64,000 nucleotides of DNA from an uncultured Bacilli bacterium (GTDB lineage Bacteria; Bacillota_I; Bacilli_A; RF39; UBA660), in assembly GCA_947626275.1 (NCBI GenBank), contig CANQRL010000002.1, positions 85,280-149,279 on the forward strand. The letters run 5' to 3'. Below the pieces are notes generated by a model. The model ran no database searches and was not told the origin of the DNA. It saw nothing but the letters and a program-made list of their open reading frames with translations. This document shows, piece by piece, positions 8,201 through 16,312 of this stretch. Positions within the stretch are counted from its first letter, which is position 1. Every line of letters begins with the position of its first letter. Made by a program: the position numbers and the translations under genes.

Positions 8201-8686
8201 TTATTTTGTCAAATTTTGAGGAGAGATATAAGCTATACCATCATTAGATTGATAAGCCTCTAGCTGTCCACTAGGTTGACAACCATCATTATATAAGAAA
8301 CAACTTAAACATTCTGAGATACTAGCATTTTCAGAAGCGGCAGCGGATTGTGTTACAACAAACTGCGTAATTCCCGCTACGAAAAAGATAACTGCTGTCG
8401 CAATAAACTTCTTAATTAATTTTCCTTTTGCTTTCATAATCTCATCTGGAGTTCCAGCGACAATCGCCTTTACCAAAGCAACAATACTGAAAATAATGAG
8501 AATAATGGGTGCAGCAATAACAATTAGGGTATACGCAATACTTGTAAGTTGTGGAATAGGAGCTGGAATATTGGTAGCTGAACCACAAGTTACATAAGAA
8601 GTTTGCGTAGGTTCGATTGCCTGAACGGCTGGTAAAAATAGTAAACTTACCATAACGATTAATAAACCGATTTTTAATTTTTTCAT
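8201..8686 (-). CDS. VirB2/TrbC-like pilin-type membrane protein (stand-alone copy)
   Basis: 161 residues: signal peptide (MKKLKIGLLIVMV...VQA), a short ectodomain with CGSATNIPAP, a first helix (TLIVIAAPIILIIFSIVALVKAI), a polar loop TPDEIMKAKGKLIKKFI, a second helix, and a tail with CLSCF...GC. This two-helix layout with a basic loop is that of VirB2/TrbC pilins. The loop signature DEIxK...F/LxKxxIA and the CxxCF tail are shared with proteins at 35413, 37464 and 37954. The start is ATG 8684-8686 after AGGTGAT; the ATG at 8716 lies in the TATAAT -10 (8715-8720). It is monocistronic and about 7 kb from the main secretion locus. Confidence 0.7.
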   Translation of the reverse strand: MKKLKIGLLIVMVSLLFLPAVQAIEPTQTSYVTCGSATNIPAPIPQLTSIAYTLIVIAAPIILIIFSIVALVKAIVAGTPDEIMKAKGKLIKKFIATAVIFFVAGITQFVVTQSAAASENASISECLSCFLYNDGCQPSGQLEAYQSNDGIAYISPQNLTK

Positions 8687-8769
8687 TCTATCACCTATCA
8701 ATGTTTCTAGTGCCATTATATCATATTTCTTCTTTTTAGAAAATATATTTTAGAAGAAAGGATGATTTT

Positions 8770-9075
8770 ATGAACAATAACTATGGGAATATCTCTCCCT
8801 ATCAAAACACTCCCCCTTTAAATGAACAATCCTATGTGGAAAACATTTTACGGCTCAATCGAGGAAAACAAGTAGAAGTTTACATGTCTTTTGCGGATTC
8901 TTTAGAGTGGCGTGATCGTGTCTTTCGAGGCGTCATTGAGCAATCAGGAAAAGACCATATTATCCTGAGCGATCCTTCGACAGGAAATTGGTATTTACTA
9001 CTTTTGATTTATGTAAACTATATCAAATTTGATGAACAAATTAACACAAGTGATATCTTCTATCCTTCTATTTAA
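8770..9075 (+). CDS. gerQ: Spore coat protein GerQ family
   Basis: 101 residues. The core YVENILRLNRGKQVEVYMSFADSLEW...GVIEQSGKDHIILSDPSTGNWYLLLLIYVNYIKFDEQIN matches GerQ (YwdL), a coat protein cross-linked by transglutaminase in Bacillus spores and needed for germination with CwlJ. AAAGGATG provides the ribosome site. It is followed closely by lemA, which has its own promoter. Together with yabP, yabQ and spoVG it argues for a sporulation programme in this organism. Confidence 0.88.
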   Translation: MNNNYGNISPYQNTPPLNEQSYVENILRLNRGKQVEVYMSFADSLEWRDRVFRGVIEQSGKDHIILSDPSTGNWYLLLLIYVNYIKFDEQINTSDIFYPSI

Positions 9076-9078
9076 AAG

Positions 9079-9107
9079 TTGTCAAAAAAAGGGAAATTTG
9101 CTATAAT
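9079..9107 (+). promoter_or_regulatory. Promoter of the LemA-family gene
   Basis: TTGTCA (9079-9084), 17-base spacer, TATAAT (9102-9107). The start point would be about 9114, leaving a leader of only about 9 bases that contains GGTGATGAT. Confidence 0.8.
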
Positions 9108-9122
9108 GAGTATGGTGATGAT

Positions 9123-9674
9123 ATGACATTAGCAATCGTCTTACTATCCATAGTAGCTGTTGTAGGCATCTTTACTCTTTTTTTTCTTTTTACCTACAAC
9201 CACTTTCAAGAATATATTATTCGGATTAACGAAGCAGAGGTAAGCATTGATTCTGTATTACGAAAAAGGTTTGACTTACTGAATAAATCAATTGACTTCA
9301 TTAAGGAAAGTGTCAATACGGAAGCAACCGATACCATTCTTCCAACCGTTATTAAGCTAAGATCACAAAGCGTTTCCAATATTGAACTCGACAAACAATT
9401 ATATGCTGCTATTGAAGAATTTCAAGCATACGCTAATAAATATGAAGAATTGAAGAAAAATGAGGGATATCTAAAAACGCAAGTACATCTTATGGAATCG
9501 GAATCAGAAATTGTTGCCTTACGAAAATATTACAATGATATTACAGTGGGGTATAATAAATTAGTTCGTTCTTTTCCTTCCTGTATTGTTGCCTTCTTCA
9601 AGAAATATTCTAAAAAAGAATTATATGAGGAACAAAAAGGTAAGAAAAGTATTCTAGATGAATTGAAAGCCTAA
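9123..9674 (+). CDS. lemA: LemA-family membrane protein
   Basis: 183 residues: an N-terminal membrane helix (IVLLSIVAVVGIFTLFFLF) followed by the long helical LemA domain with the conserved EAEVSIDSVLRKRFDLL segment and the YNDITVGYNKLVRSFPS motif near the C-terminus. LemA proteins are widespread helical membrane-anchored proteins of unclear role. The promoter is immediately upstream. It converges with divIC; both end in one shared hairpin. Confidence 0.9.
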   Translation: MTLAIVLLSIVAVVGIFTLFFLFTYNHFQEYIIRINEAEVSIDSVLRKRFDLLNKSIDFIKESVNTEATDTILPTVIKLRSQSVSNIELDKQLYAAIEEFQAYANKYEELKKNEGYLKTQVHLMESESEIVALRKYYNDITVGYNKLVRSFPSCIVAFFKKYSKKELYEEQKGKKSILDELKA

Positions 9675-9675
9675 A

Positions 9676-9700
9676 AAAAGAAATCATTCCGATTTCTTTT
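9676..9700. terminator. Bidirectional terminator between lemA and divIC
   Basis: AAAAGAAATC/GATTTCTTTT hairpin with a 5-base loop; T-runs on both sides serve both convergent genes. It overlaps the divIC stop region. Confidence 0.8.
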
Positions 9701-10118
9701 TCTTTTTGTCATGTAAAATAATATATAAAAAGACAACGAATAATACTCCTAATGATATCGTAATAACGTTTTTGTTCATCTCTAGCTTATCTTCTTGCGT
9801 TGCTACTTCTTCTTGAGACTCATTAATTTTAATAATGAGCTCCCCTTCTTTAGAATATAAGTAGTTTTCTCTAGCAAACTTAGCAATATATTCGGGATCA
9901 TGTAATTTATCAATTTCTATTTTTAACTCATCTGCATGTTCTTGCAGTTCTAAATACGTTTTTTCTAATTCCGCTTTTTCCTTTTTTAACTGATACAAAG
10001 TCGTCGTATAAGAGAAGACAGTAAAGGCAAAATATCCGATTAAAAGAAGACAAAGTGGTCCAAATACAATCAATCGATTTTTCGCTTGAGCAGTCATTTC
10101 CTTTCTTCTCTTTGCCAT
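9684..10118 (-). CDS. divIC: Septum formation protein of the DivIC/FtsB family
   Basis: 144 residues. A basic N-terminus, a membrane helix (about 18-40), then a coiled coil (about 42-78) and the family motif DPEYIAKFARENYLYSKEGELIIKI. DivIC acts with FtsL and DivIB at the division septum. It follows yabP-yabQ exactly as in Bacillus. Odd point: a second hydrophobic helix (about 116-137) followed by a Lys-rich tail, which DivIC/FtsB proteins normally lack. The ribosome site is GGTGATAGT. Confidence 0.85.
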   Translation of the reverse strand: MAKRRKEMTAQAKNRLIVFGPLCLLLIGYFAFTVFSYTTTLYQLKKEKAELEKTYLELQEHADELKIEIDKLHDPEYIAKFARENYLYSKEGELIIKINESQEEVATQEDKLEMNKNVITISLGVLFVVFLYIILHDKKKKKSE

Positions 10119-10139
10119 ACTATCACCATATTCATTCTA

Positions 10140-10415
10140 TCATTTTTTTATTTTTCTTGCAATGACATCCCCTACGATAAAACCCGCACAAATCAAAAAT
10201 AAAGAATAAATATGTAAAATTCCGTCACTAATTCTTTCTAATCCTAAAAAATAAAGAAGAGTCGATAAGAGAATAAAGCTAAACGTATTTAAAATACGAA
10301 AATAGACATTGTCACAATATAGTAGTTTTTTTAGGAAGTAGTAGAAAAGAAAAAAAAGAATTCCAAATAGAAAAGAATAACCAATCAATGAAAATTGAAG
10401 AGAAAGTGGTATCAT
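10140..10415 (-). CDS. yabQ: Spore cortex protein YabQ family
   Basis: A small membrane protein (91 residues) with about three helices and a basic end (ARKIKK). Sequence similarity to YabQ is limited, but size, topology and above all position between yabP and divIC fit. YabQ is needed for the spore cortex in Bacillus. Its ATG overlaps the yabP stop in an ATGA (10412-10415), so the two are translationally coupled. Confidence 0.75.
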   Translation of the reverse strand: MIPLSLQFSLIGYSFLFGILFFLFYYFLKKLLYCDNVYFRILNTFSFILLSTLLYFLGLERISDGILHIYSLFLICAGFIVGDVIARKIKK

Positions 10416-10693
10416 TTAAAAATCTTGGAGAATAGGGAATCTTCTTTTTCTTTTTTGGTATTTTCGGTATACGTTAAACTGTTAAATTTTCCCTTAATGG
10501 AAACGTTTCCTTGATAGGTATCTAGCTTAATAATTTCTAAATCCGTGCCCTTAATACTAAGATACCCCATCGTCGTTTCCAACTGAAACTCCTGGGAATC
10601 AAAATTGTCAATTTTTTTCACTCCACTTACAGCAATGTTTTTTCTTTCTGTAATGGTAATGTTATGATTATAAGAAGTCATCTCTTTATCCAT
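10412..10693 (-). CDS. yabP: Sporulation protein YabP
   Basis: 93 residues. HNITITERKNIAVSGVKKIDNFD...ETTMGYLSIKGTDLEI...YQGNVSIKGKFNSLTY is the YabP/YqfC fold pattern (beta-rich). YabP is required for spore cortex assembly with YabQ in Bacillus. AGGAGG lies before the ATG at 10691-10693. It forms the start of the yabP-yabQ-divIC operon. Confidence 0.9.
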   Translation of the reverse strand: MDKEMTSYNHNITITERKNIAVSGVKKIDNFDSQEFQLETTMGYLSIKGTDLEIIKLDTYQGNVSIKGKFNSLTYTENTKKEKEDSLFSKIFK

Positions 10694-10740
10694 ATATGCC
10701 TCCTAGTAAACTATATGGTACAAGTCCTTTAGATATGAAA

Positions 10741-10760
10741 AAAAACTCTTTCGAGTTTTT
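10741..10760 (-). terminator. Terminator of spoVG
   Basis: AAAAACTC/GAGTTTTT hairpin with a 4-base loop and T-run, directly after the spoVG stop. Confidence 0.8.
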
Positions 10761-11023
10761 TATTCAGCTTCTTCTTTATTGTAAGCTTCAAAAATTGCAT
10801 CTTCAAACATTTTTCTTGTTTCAGAATTAATTGGATGCGCTATATCATGATATTCGCCTTCTGCATTTTTACGACTTGGCATAGCGATGAAAAGTCCATC
10901 GTTTCCTTCGATAATTCTGATATCACGTACGGCAAAGCAGTCGTCGATCAATACAGAAGCAATCCCTTTCATTCTAGATTCTTCTTTGTCAATTTTCTTG
11001 ACATTTACAGATGTAATTTGCAT
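10760..11023 (-). CDS. spoVG: RNA/DNA-binding regulator SpoVG
   Basis: 87 residues: MQITSVNVKKID...MKGIASVLIDDCFAVRDIRIIEG...FIAMPSRKN...DIAHPIN, the full SpoVG signature. SpoVG is a conserved nucleic-acid-binding regulator, linked to cortex formation and septation in Bacillus and to virulence genes elsewhere. The start is ATG 11021-11023, seven bases after AAAGGGAG; a GTG six bases upstream is less well spaced. Monocistronic with its own terminator. Confidence 0.95.
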   Translation of the reverse strand: MQITSVNVKKIDKEESRMKGIASVLIDDCFAVRDIRIIEGNDGLFIAMPSRKNAEGEYHDIAHPINSETRKMFEDAIFEAYNKEEAE

Positions 11024-11119
11024 AAGCACACTCCCTTTCGCTAGTCTTACAACTTAAGTATATAATATTTTAAAAGTGATTGCAATAGTTTTCTATTGTT
11101 TTTCATAAGATTTCATCGC

Positions 11120-11557
11120 TTACAGGCGTTTCATATGCTGCTTCATGTCACGTTCCATATCGCGTTTCTTAATTGTCTCACGTTTGTCATAATTTTTCTT
11201 ACCGCGAGCAATTCCTAACAAGACTTTAGCGTGGTTTTTCACAAAATATACCTTAATAGGGATTAATGTATATCCTTCTTGAGCGATTTTATCCCGAATC
11301 TTGAAAATCTCTTTTTTATGAAGCAACAATTTTCTCGTCCGTGTTTCGTCATGATTGAAAATATTTCCATTTTCATACACACTGATGTGCATATTTAGAA
11401 GATAGACTTCATTATTTTTCAAAATGGCATAACTATCTTTTAACTGTGCTTTTCCATTACGAATAGATTTGATTTCTGTCCCTTTTAAGACAATTCCTGC
11501 CTCATATGTCTCCTCTATTTCATAGTCATATTTTGCTTTTCGATTTGTAATTTCCAT
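11120..11557 (-). CDS. smpB: SsrA-binding protein SmpB
   Basis: 145 residues. SmpB delivers tmRNA to stalled ribosomes. The N-terminus [29 protein letters not shown] and the C-terminal basic tail ([20 protein letters not shown]) are diagnostic. The start lies two bases after the stop of the CapA-type gene. It is the last gene of an rnr-capA-capA-smpB run. No tmRNA gene was seen in the short downstream gap. Confidence 0.97.
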   Translation of the reverse strand: MEITNRKAKYDYEIEETYEAGIVLKGTEIKSIRNGKAQLKDSYAILKNNEVYLLNMHISVYENGNIFNHDETRTRKLLLHKKEIFKIRDKIAQEGYTLIPIKVYFVKNHAKVLLGIARGKKNYDKRETIKKRDMERDMKQHMKRL

Positions 11558-11558
11558 G

Positions 11559-12695
11559 TTATACCTCCCTGCTTACTATTTCCATGTATTCCTTTTCTAT
11601 CGCTTCATGATTTTTTAAAATCTTATCGGTCAATTCAGAAAAAGGATATACTTTAAAATTACGGTTACTAGAGTCGTAGTAGGTATAGTGAAGTTGGGTG
11701 TCCATATTTTCAAAACGTACCTTACCATCTTCACCAATCACAATATCTAATCCGACCAAAAGACCAATAATCTTTTCTAATCCTAGTACTTTTTGAGCCG
11801 AAATAAAGTTTCCTAAAGAGTAAATAACGAGCATATCATCGACATAACCAATCGGTTGAATGACATGAGGGTGAGAGCCAATAATGAGATTGACTCCTAA
11901 ACTAGATAAATACTTCGCTACTTCTTTTTGCTCATCCGTTGGTACATGGGTATACTCATTTCCCCAATGCATTGCCACCATGATGACTTCTGCTCCTTTT
12001 TCCTTTACTGTTTCAATATCCTTTTTCACTTGCTCTTTTTCATAGACATTGACAAGATATTCTTTTCCAAATGGCATCGTTAAACCATTGGTTCTCATCG
12101 TATAAGAAAGAAAAGCGTATTTAATCCCATTTTGTTCATAAACTGGTAGAGCATTTCGTTCCTCCCAAGAAGAATAGGTACCTGCTGTAATGACATTTTT
12201 TCGCTTTTTCCAAAAAGCATTGGAATAAAGAATACCGGATTCATTCCTGTCTAAGCTATGATTGTTGGCAAGACTGACTAAATTAAAGCCAATAGATACC
12301 AAATCAGAACCAATTGCATCTGGTGAATTCAACCGTGGATAGTGTTGCGGAGTTCCCCCACCAATAATACTTTCTTGATTATAATATTTCAAATCATAAT
12401 CTTTAATGATTTTTTCAATAGAAGTAAACATCGGTTTAAAATTATAAGAGTTTTTCCCTGTCTGGGCATCCGCAAATACAGCTCCATGGATGAGCGCATC
12501 TCCTACCATGACAAGGGACATCCTTCGCTCCTGTGGTTCTTTCTTCTCCGTGTTAGGAGACTCTGATGGGCCTTCGTACTTCGGTTTCACTTGATTGTTA
12601 GGAATCGAAACATATACATAGATAGTCGCACTTAACACTAATAAAAAGATAATAGACAGAATAATGGTACTTCTAGATTTTCTCCTCTTTTTCAT
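11559..12695 (-). CDS. CapA-family (PGA_cap) membrane-anchored metallophosphatase-like protein, copy B
   Basis: 378 residues with an N-terminal membrane anchor ([22 protein letters not shown]) and an outside PGA_cap domain. Motifs seen: [30 protein letters not shown] and SLGNFI. The family has a calcineurin-like phosphoesterase fold and includes CapA of the polyglutamate capsule, but many members act elsewhere and no capBC genes are near. It is a close paralogue of the next gene upstream; both sit between rnr and smpB. Confidence 0.85.
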   Translation of the reverse strand: MKKRRKSRSTIILSIIFLLVLSATIYVYVSIPNNQVKPKYEGPSESPNTEKKEPQERRMSLVMVGDALIHGAVFADAQTGKNSYNFKPMFTSIEKIIKDYDLKYYNQESIIGGGTPQHYPRLNSPDAIGSDLVSIGFNLVSLANNHSLDRNESGILYSNAFWKKRKNVITAGTYSSWEERNALPVYEQNGIKYAFLSYTMRTNGLTMPFGKEYLVNVYEKEQVKKDIETVKEKGAEVIMVAMHWGNEYTHVPTDEQKEVAKYLSSLGVNLIIGSHPHVIQPIGYVDDMLVIYSLGNFISAQKVLGLEKIIGLLVGLDIVIGEDGKVRFENMDTQLHYTYYDSSNRNFKVYPFSELTDKILKNHEAIEKEYMEIVSREV

Positions 12696-12716
12696 ATTGA
12701 AACTCCTCTTTTTAAC

Positions 12717-13868
12717 TTACCCTACAATTTGTAAATATTCTTGTTCTAAATCTGTATAATTTTTTAGAATTTTATCCGTTAGTTCAGAAAAAGGATATAC
12801 TTTAAAATTTTTCCGACTAGCAGATGAATACGTATACAATAGCGTCTTATTGATATTCTCAAAATGAACGGAATTATCTTCATCCACAACAATATCCAAG
12901 CCTACCATAAGACCTATCGTTTTATCTAAAGTTGGTGTCTCATGACCAGAAATGAAATTTCCTAAAGAGTAGATGACAAGCGTGTTTCCTACATAAGAAA
13001 CTGGTTGAATGACATGAGGATGGGCACCAATAATAAGGTTAACCCCCAAACTAGCTAAGTGATTAGCTACCTCTTTTTGACTAGCATTTGGCTTATGGGT
13101 ATACTCATTTCCCCAATGCATCGCAACTAAAATGACTTCTGCGCCCTTTTCTTTTGCTTTCGTAACATCCTGTGTCGCCAATTCAGGCGAATAGACATTC
13201 ACTAGGTATTCTTTTCCCTTAGGTGTCTTCAATCCATTGGTTGCCATCGTATAAGATAAAAAGGCATATTTAATTCCATTTTGCTCATAAATAGGAATCT
13301 CATCCCTCTCTTCTTTAGAGGAATAGGTTCCTGTTGTTATTACTCCCTCTTGCTTCTTCCAGTAACTATTAGAGTATAAAATACCATCTTCATTCTTATC
13401 TAAAGTATGGTTGTTCGCAAGACTAACAAGATTAAAACCAATCGAAATCATGTTGTCTGCAAAAGCATCAGGCGTATTAAACCGGGGATAAGTGGTAGGT
13501 GTTCCCCCACCAATAATGGTTTCTTGATTATAATATCTTAAATCATAGTCATGAATCAATGGTTCTATGGAAGATAACATAGAAGAAAAATCATATTTTC
13601 CATTGGATAAAGCATCTTTATACACCACTTCGTGGATAAGTGCATCTCCTACCATGACAAGAGACATTCTTCGTTCTTTTAGAATCTCCTCAACAGGAGG
13701 CGTTTGTTCTTCTACTACATTGGAATTGTTTTCTTTTGTCTGCTCTTTCTTTGCCTGATTAAAAGGTTTAAGAACAAGAAAAAGTCCTAATCCCAATACG
13801 AAGAGAAGAAGGAAGCTAGCTAGAAAAACTCTTCCTTTTCTAATTCTTTTCTTTTTCATCTTGGACAT
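12717..13868 (-). CDS. CapA-family (PGA_cap) membrane-anchored protein, copy A
   Basis: 383 residues; anchor helix FLASFLLLFVLGLGLFLVL, then the PGA_cap domain with [30 protein letters not shown] and SLGNFISG. It is clearly a tandem duplicate of the downstream copy, sharing long stretches such as YNQETIIGGGTP and [14 protein letters not shown], with a divergent linker after the anchor. The frame starts inside the end of rnr (29-base overlap); an internal ATG at 13859 is an alternative start. Function unknown; likely outside the cell, on the wall side. Confidence 0.85.
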   Translation of the reverse strand: MSKMKKKRIRKGRVFLASFLLLFVLGLGLFLVLKPFNQAKKEQTKENNSNVVEEQTPPVEEILKERRMSLVMVGDALIHEVVYKDALSNGKYDFSSMLSSIEPLIHDYDLRYYNQETIIGGGTPTTYPRFNTPDAFADNMISIGFNLVSLANNHTLDKNEDGILYSNSYWKKQEGVITTGTYSSKEERDEIPIYEQNGIKYAFLSYTMATNGLKTPKGKEYLVNVYSPELATQDVTKAKEKGAEVILVAMHWGNEYTHKPNASQKEVANHLASLGVNLIIGAHPHVIQPVSYVGNTLVIYSLGNFISGHETPTLDKTIGLMVGLDIVVDEDNSVHFENINKTLLYTYSSASRKNFKVYPFSELTDKILKNYTDLEQEYLQIVG

Positions 13869-15975
13869 CCTTCTTTAATGCAAAATCGATTGTGTGTTCT
13901 TCTTTGTTGGCAGAAATAGCAACAACTTCTACTTCATCGCCTAAGCGATACCCACGTTTATTTCGCTTTCCAATAAAAGAAAACGTCGATTCATCATAAG
14001 TATAATAATCGTCTTTTAGACTTTCTACATGAACAAGACCTTCAATCATATTAGGAAGTTGGACAAAAAAACCAAAACTCATAACCGTTGTAATGATTCC
14101 TTTAAATTCTTCTCCAATATGGGATAGCATATATTCTGCCATCTTCATGTCATCGACTTCTCTTTCACAATCTACGGAAGCTCTTTCTCGTTCTGAAGAA
14201 TGTTCTGCATAAAGAGGAAGCTTAGATTGCCATCTCTTAATATCATCAACACTAACTCCTTCCGTAAGAAGGCATTTACGGATGGATCTATGAACCGTTA
14301 AATCTGGATATCTTCGAATAGGAGAAGTAAAATGACAATAGATTTTACTAGCAAGACCAAAATGCCCTATATTGGTTGTATCATAGACAGCCTTTTGCAT
14401 ACTTCTTAACATTTGACTAGAAAGAATATAATATTCTTTCTTATCTTTTAATTGATTCAATATTTCCTGAATCAATTTAGGCGTTACTTTATTCATGTTC
14501 GCATGAATTTGATATCCTAGGACACTTACGAGATGCAAGAAATTAGTCATTTTCTCTTCACTAGGTTCCCCGTGAACACGATATACTAACGGATAATCCA
14601 TATAGTAGAAATGGCTAGCTACGGTTTCATTCGCAACAATCATGAAGTCTTCAATCAAGTTTTCGCCAACGCCTCGATTCCGAAGGACAACATCAATGGC
14701 TTCGCCTTTTTCATTGACAACAATTTTTGGTTCCTCTAACTCAAAGTCAATGTATCCCTTTTCAGTCTTATTTTTTCTTAAGATGGAAGCCAATTCTGCC
14801 ATTAATTTTAAGGTATCTGCATAATCTTCATACCCTTCTGGAATTTCATTTCTTTCTAAAATAGAATTTACTTTGTCATAAGTCATCTGTATTCTAGAAC
14901 GAATCACGCTATCAAAGATATCGTAAGTAACTACATTTCCATTCGGATCAATTTCCATCATGCAAGTCATCGCAAGTCGATCTACTCCTGGATTTAAAGA
15001 ACAAATACCATTCGATAATTCATGAGGAAGCATTGGCGTTACCCGGTCCGCTAAATAAACACTGGTTCCTCTGGATGCAGCTTCTTTATCAAGAGCACTA
15101 TCTTCTTTAACATAATAACTTACATCGGCAATATGAACGCCTAATTCATAATTTCCATTTTCTAGTTTGGTAAGAGAAATAGCATCGTCTATATCCTTTG
15201 TATCATTACCATCAATCGTAAAAATTACTTTATCCCGTAAATCTTGTTTTGGATCTTTGACACGCTTCTTTATTTCTTCCTCTGTTACTCTATCAGGTAT
15301 CGTAGCAACCTCTTCCATAACCTCTTCTGGAAAAGCATCACTAATCTCATACTTTGCCATGATGGATAAAATATCGACTCCTGGGTCATTAATATGTCCA
15401 ATCACTTTGATAATCTCTCCACGATAATCCAATTCTTTCGTAGGAGATAATAACTTGACAACTACTTTATGTCCATCGACTAAATTTGCATAATAATTGA
15501 CATCAATACGGACACTTTTCATTATTTTCGTGTCATCTGGTTTTACGAATATCTTACCATGCTTGTAGAAAACAGTACCTACTAACTGCTTTACACCTCG
15601 TTCGACAATGCGAATAACCTCTCCTACCATTGGTTCTGCATTTTTATCGATAATATTTACGATAACCTTATCTTTATGGACTGCTCCATTTAAGTGTTCT
15701 TCATAAACTTTTATCTCTTCCCCATTTTCCTGCATTACATAACCGGTTCCTTTAGAGGTAACGGATAAAATTCCTACTCTAGAATTACTATCCTCAAACA
15801 ACATATAATTGCCATGTTTCGTACGGTAGATTTTGGTATCTACTTCTAATTGGTTAAGAGCTTTTAACAATTCTTTTAAATCGTCAGCCGTTCCTAATTT
15901 CATAATGGTCTCAATCTCATGAACTCCGAGAGCTCTTCTTTCCTGATTTAAAATTTCCAAAATTTTCTCTTCCAT
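13840..15975 (-). CDS. rnr: Ribonuclease R
   Basis: 3'-5' exoribonuclease that degrades structured RNA and works with tmRNA/SmpB. Order of domains: an N-terminal winged-helix, cold-shock domains, the RNB catalytic domain with DGNDTKDIDDAISL and HIADVSYYV, the TSPIRRYPDLTVHR signature, and a C-terminal S1 domain (GFFVQLPNMIEGLVHV). The start is set at ATG 15973-15975 with GGTGA upstream (711 residues); an ATG at 15987 lacks a ribosome site. A TATAAT -10 is at 15992-15997, next to the terminator of the upstream gene. Confidence 0.95.
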   Translation of the reverse strand: MEEKILEILNQERRALGVHEIETIMKLGTADDLKELLKALNQLEVDTKIYRTKHGNYMLFEDSNSRVGILSVTSKGTGYVMQENGEEIKVYEEHLNGAVHKDKVIVNIIDKNAEPMVGEVIRIVERGVKQLVGTVFYKHGKIFVKPDDTKIMKSVRIDVNYYANLVDGHKVVVKLLSPTKELDYRGEIIKVIGHINDPGVDILSIMAKYEISDAFPEEVMEEVATIPDRVTEEEIKKRVKDPKQDLRDKVIFTIDGNDTKDIDDAISLTKLENGNYELGVHIADVSYYVKEDSALDKEAASRGTSVYLADRVTPMLPHELSNGICSLNPGVDRLAMTCMMEIDPNGNVVTYDIFDSVIRSRIQMTYDKVNSILERNEIPEGYEDYADTLKLMAELASILRKNKTEKGYIDFELEEPKIVVNEKGEAIDVVLRNRGVGENLIEDFMIVANETVASHFYYMDYPLVYRVHGEPSEEKMTNFLHLVSVLGYQIHANMNKVTPKLIQEILNQLKDKKEYYILSSQMLRSMQKAVYDTTNIGHFGLASKIYCHFTSPIRRYPDLTVHRSIRKCLLTEGVSVDDIKRWQSKLPLYAEHSSERERASVDCEREVDDMKMAEYMLSHIGEEFKGIITTVMSFGFFVQLPNMIEGLVHVESLKDDYYTYDESTFSFIGKRNKRGYRLGDEVEVVAISANKEEHTIDFALKKDVQDEKEKN

Positions 15976-16012
15976 ACTATTCACCATTTCTATTATACTA
16001 TAAAACGATAAA

Positions 16013-16039
16013 AAATAGATAGCTGTTCGCTACCTATTT
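16013..16039 (-). terminator. Terminator module, copy 1 (with promoter for rnr just beyond)
   Basis: AAATAGATAGC/GCTACCTATTT hairpin with one A-C mismatch and a 5-base loop, followed by T-rich sequence. It overlaps the stop of the pilin-domain gene. The same hairpin recurs at 17351, 18461 and 19840. Confidence 0.75.
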
Positions 16040-16312
16040 TAAACAATATTGGTAAGTATCTTGACCAAAAATTCCTAATATGAACTCTAATAGTAATGGA
16101 AGTAAGAAGATAATAAGCGCTACAATTAATCTCTTTGCAAACTTTCCACTTACTTTCTTGATTTCATCTTCATTATCTGCCGCTATCGCTTTAATAAAGT
16201 CTAAGATAGTTAGAATAATGATTACTACTGGCACGATATATCTTATCCATGATACGATTCTTATTAGCCATGCAGCAAGTCTTTCTGATATGTTACAACT
16301 ATTAGAATCACC
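16013..16312. repeat. Long direct repeat, unit 1 of 3 (shared 3' gene end plus terminator)
   Basis: About 300 bases covering the last ~90 codons and the terminator of the pilin-domain gene. Near-identical to 17351-17648 and 18461-18759; units 1 and 3 match over long runs while unit 2 differs at scattered positions. The 5' portions of the same genes are not alike. Confidence 0.9.

Noticed and set aside
8714..8716. ATG start for the lone VirB2-like gene
   Set aside because: It overlaps the TATAAT -10 of the gene; the ATG at 8686 has AGGTGAT and begins a proper signal peptide.
11024..11119. tmRNA (ssrA) beside smpB
   Set aside because: Fewer than 100 bases lie between spoVG and smpB, too short, and no tRNA-like end is seen.
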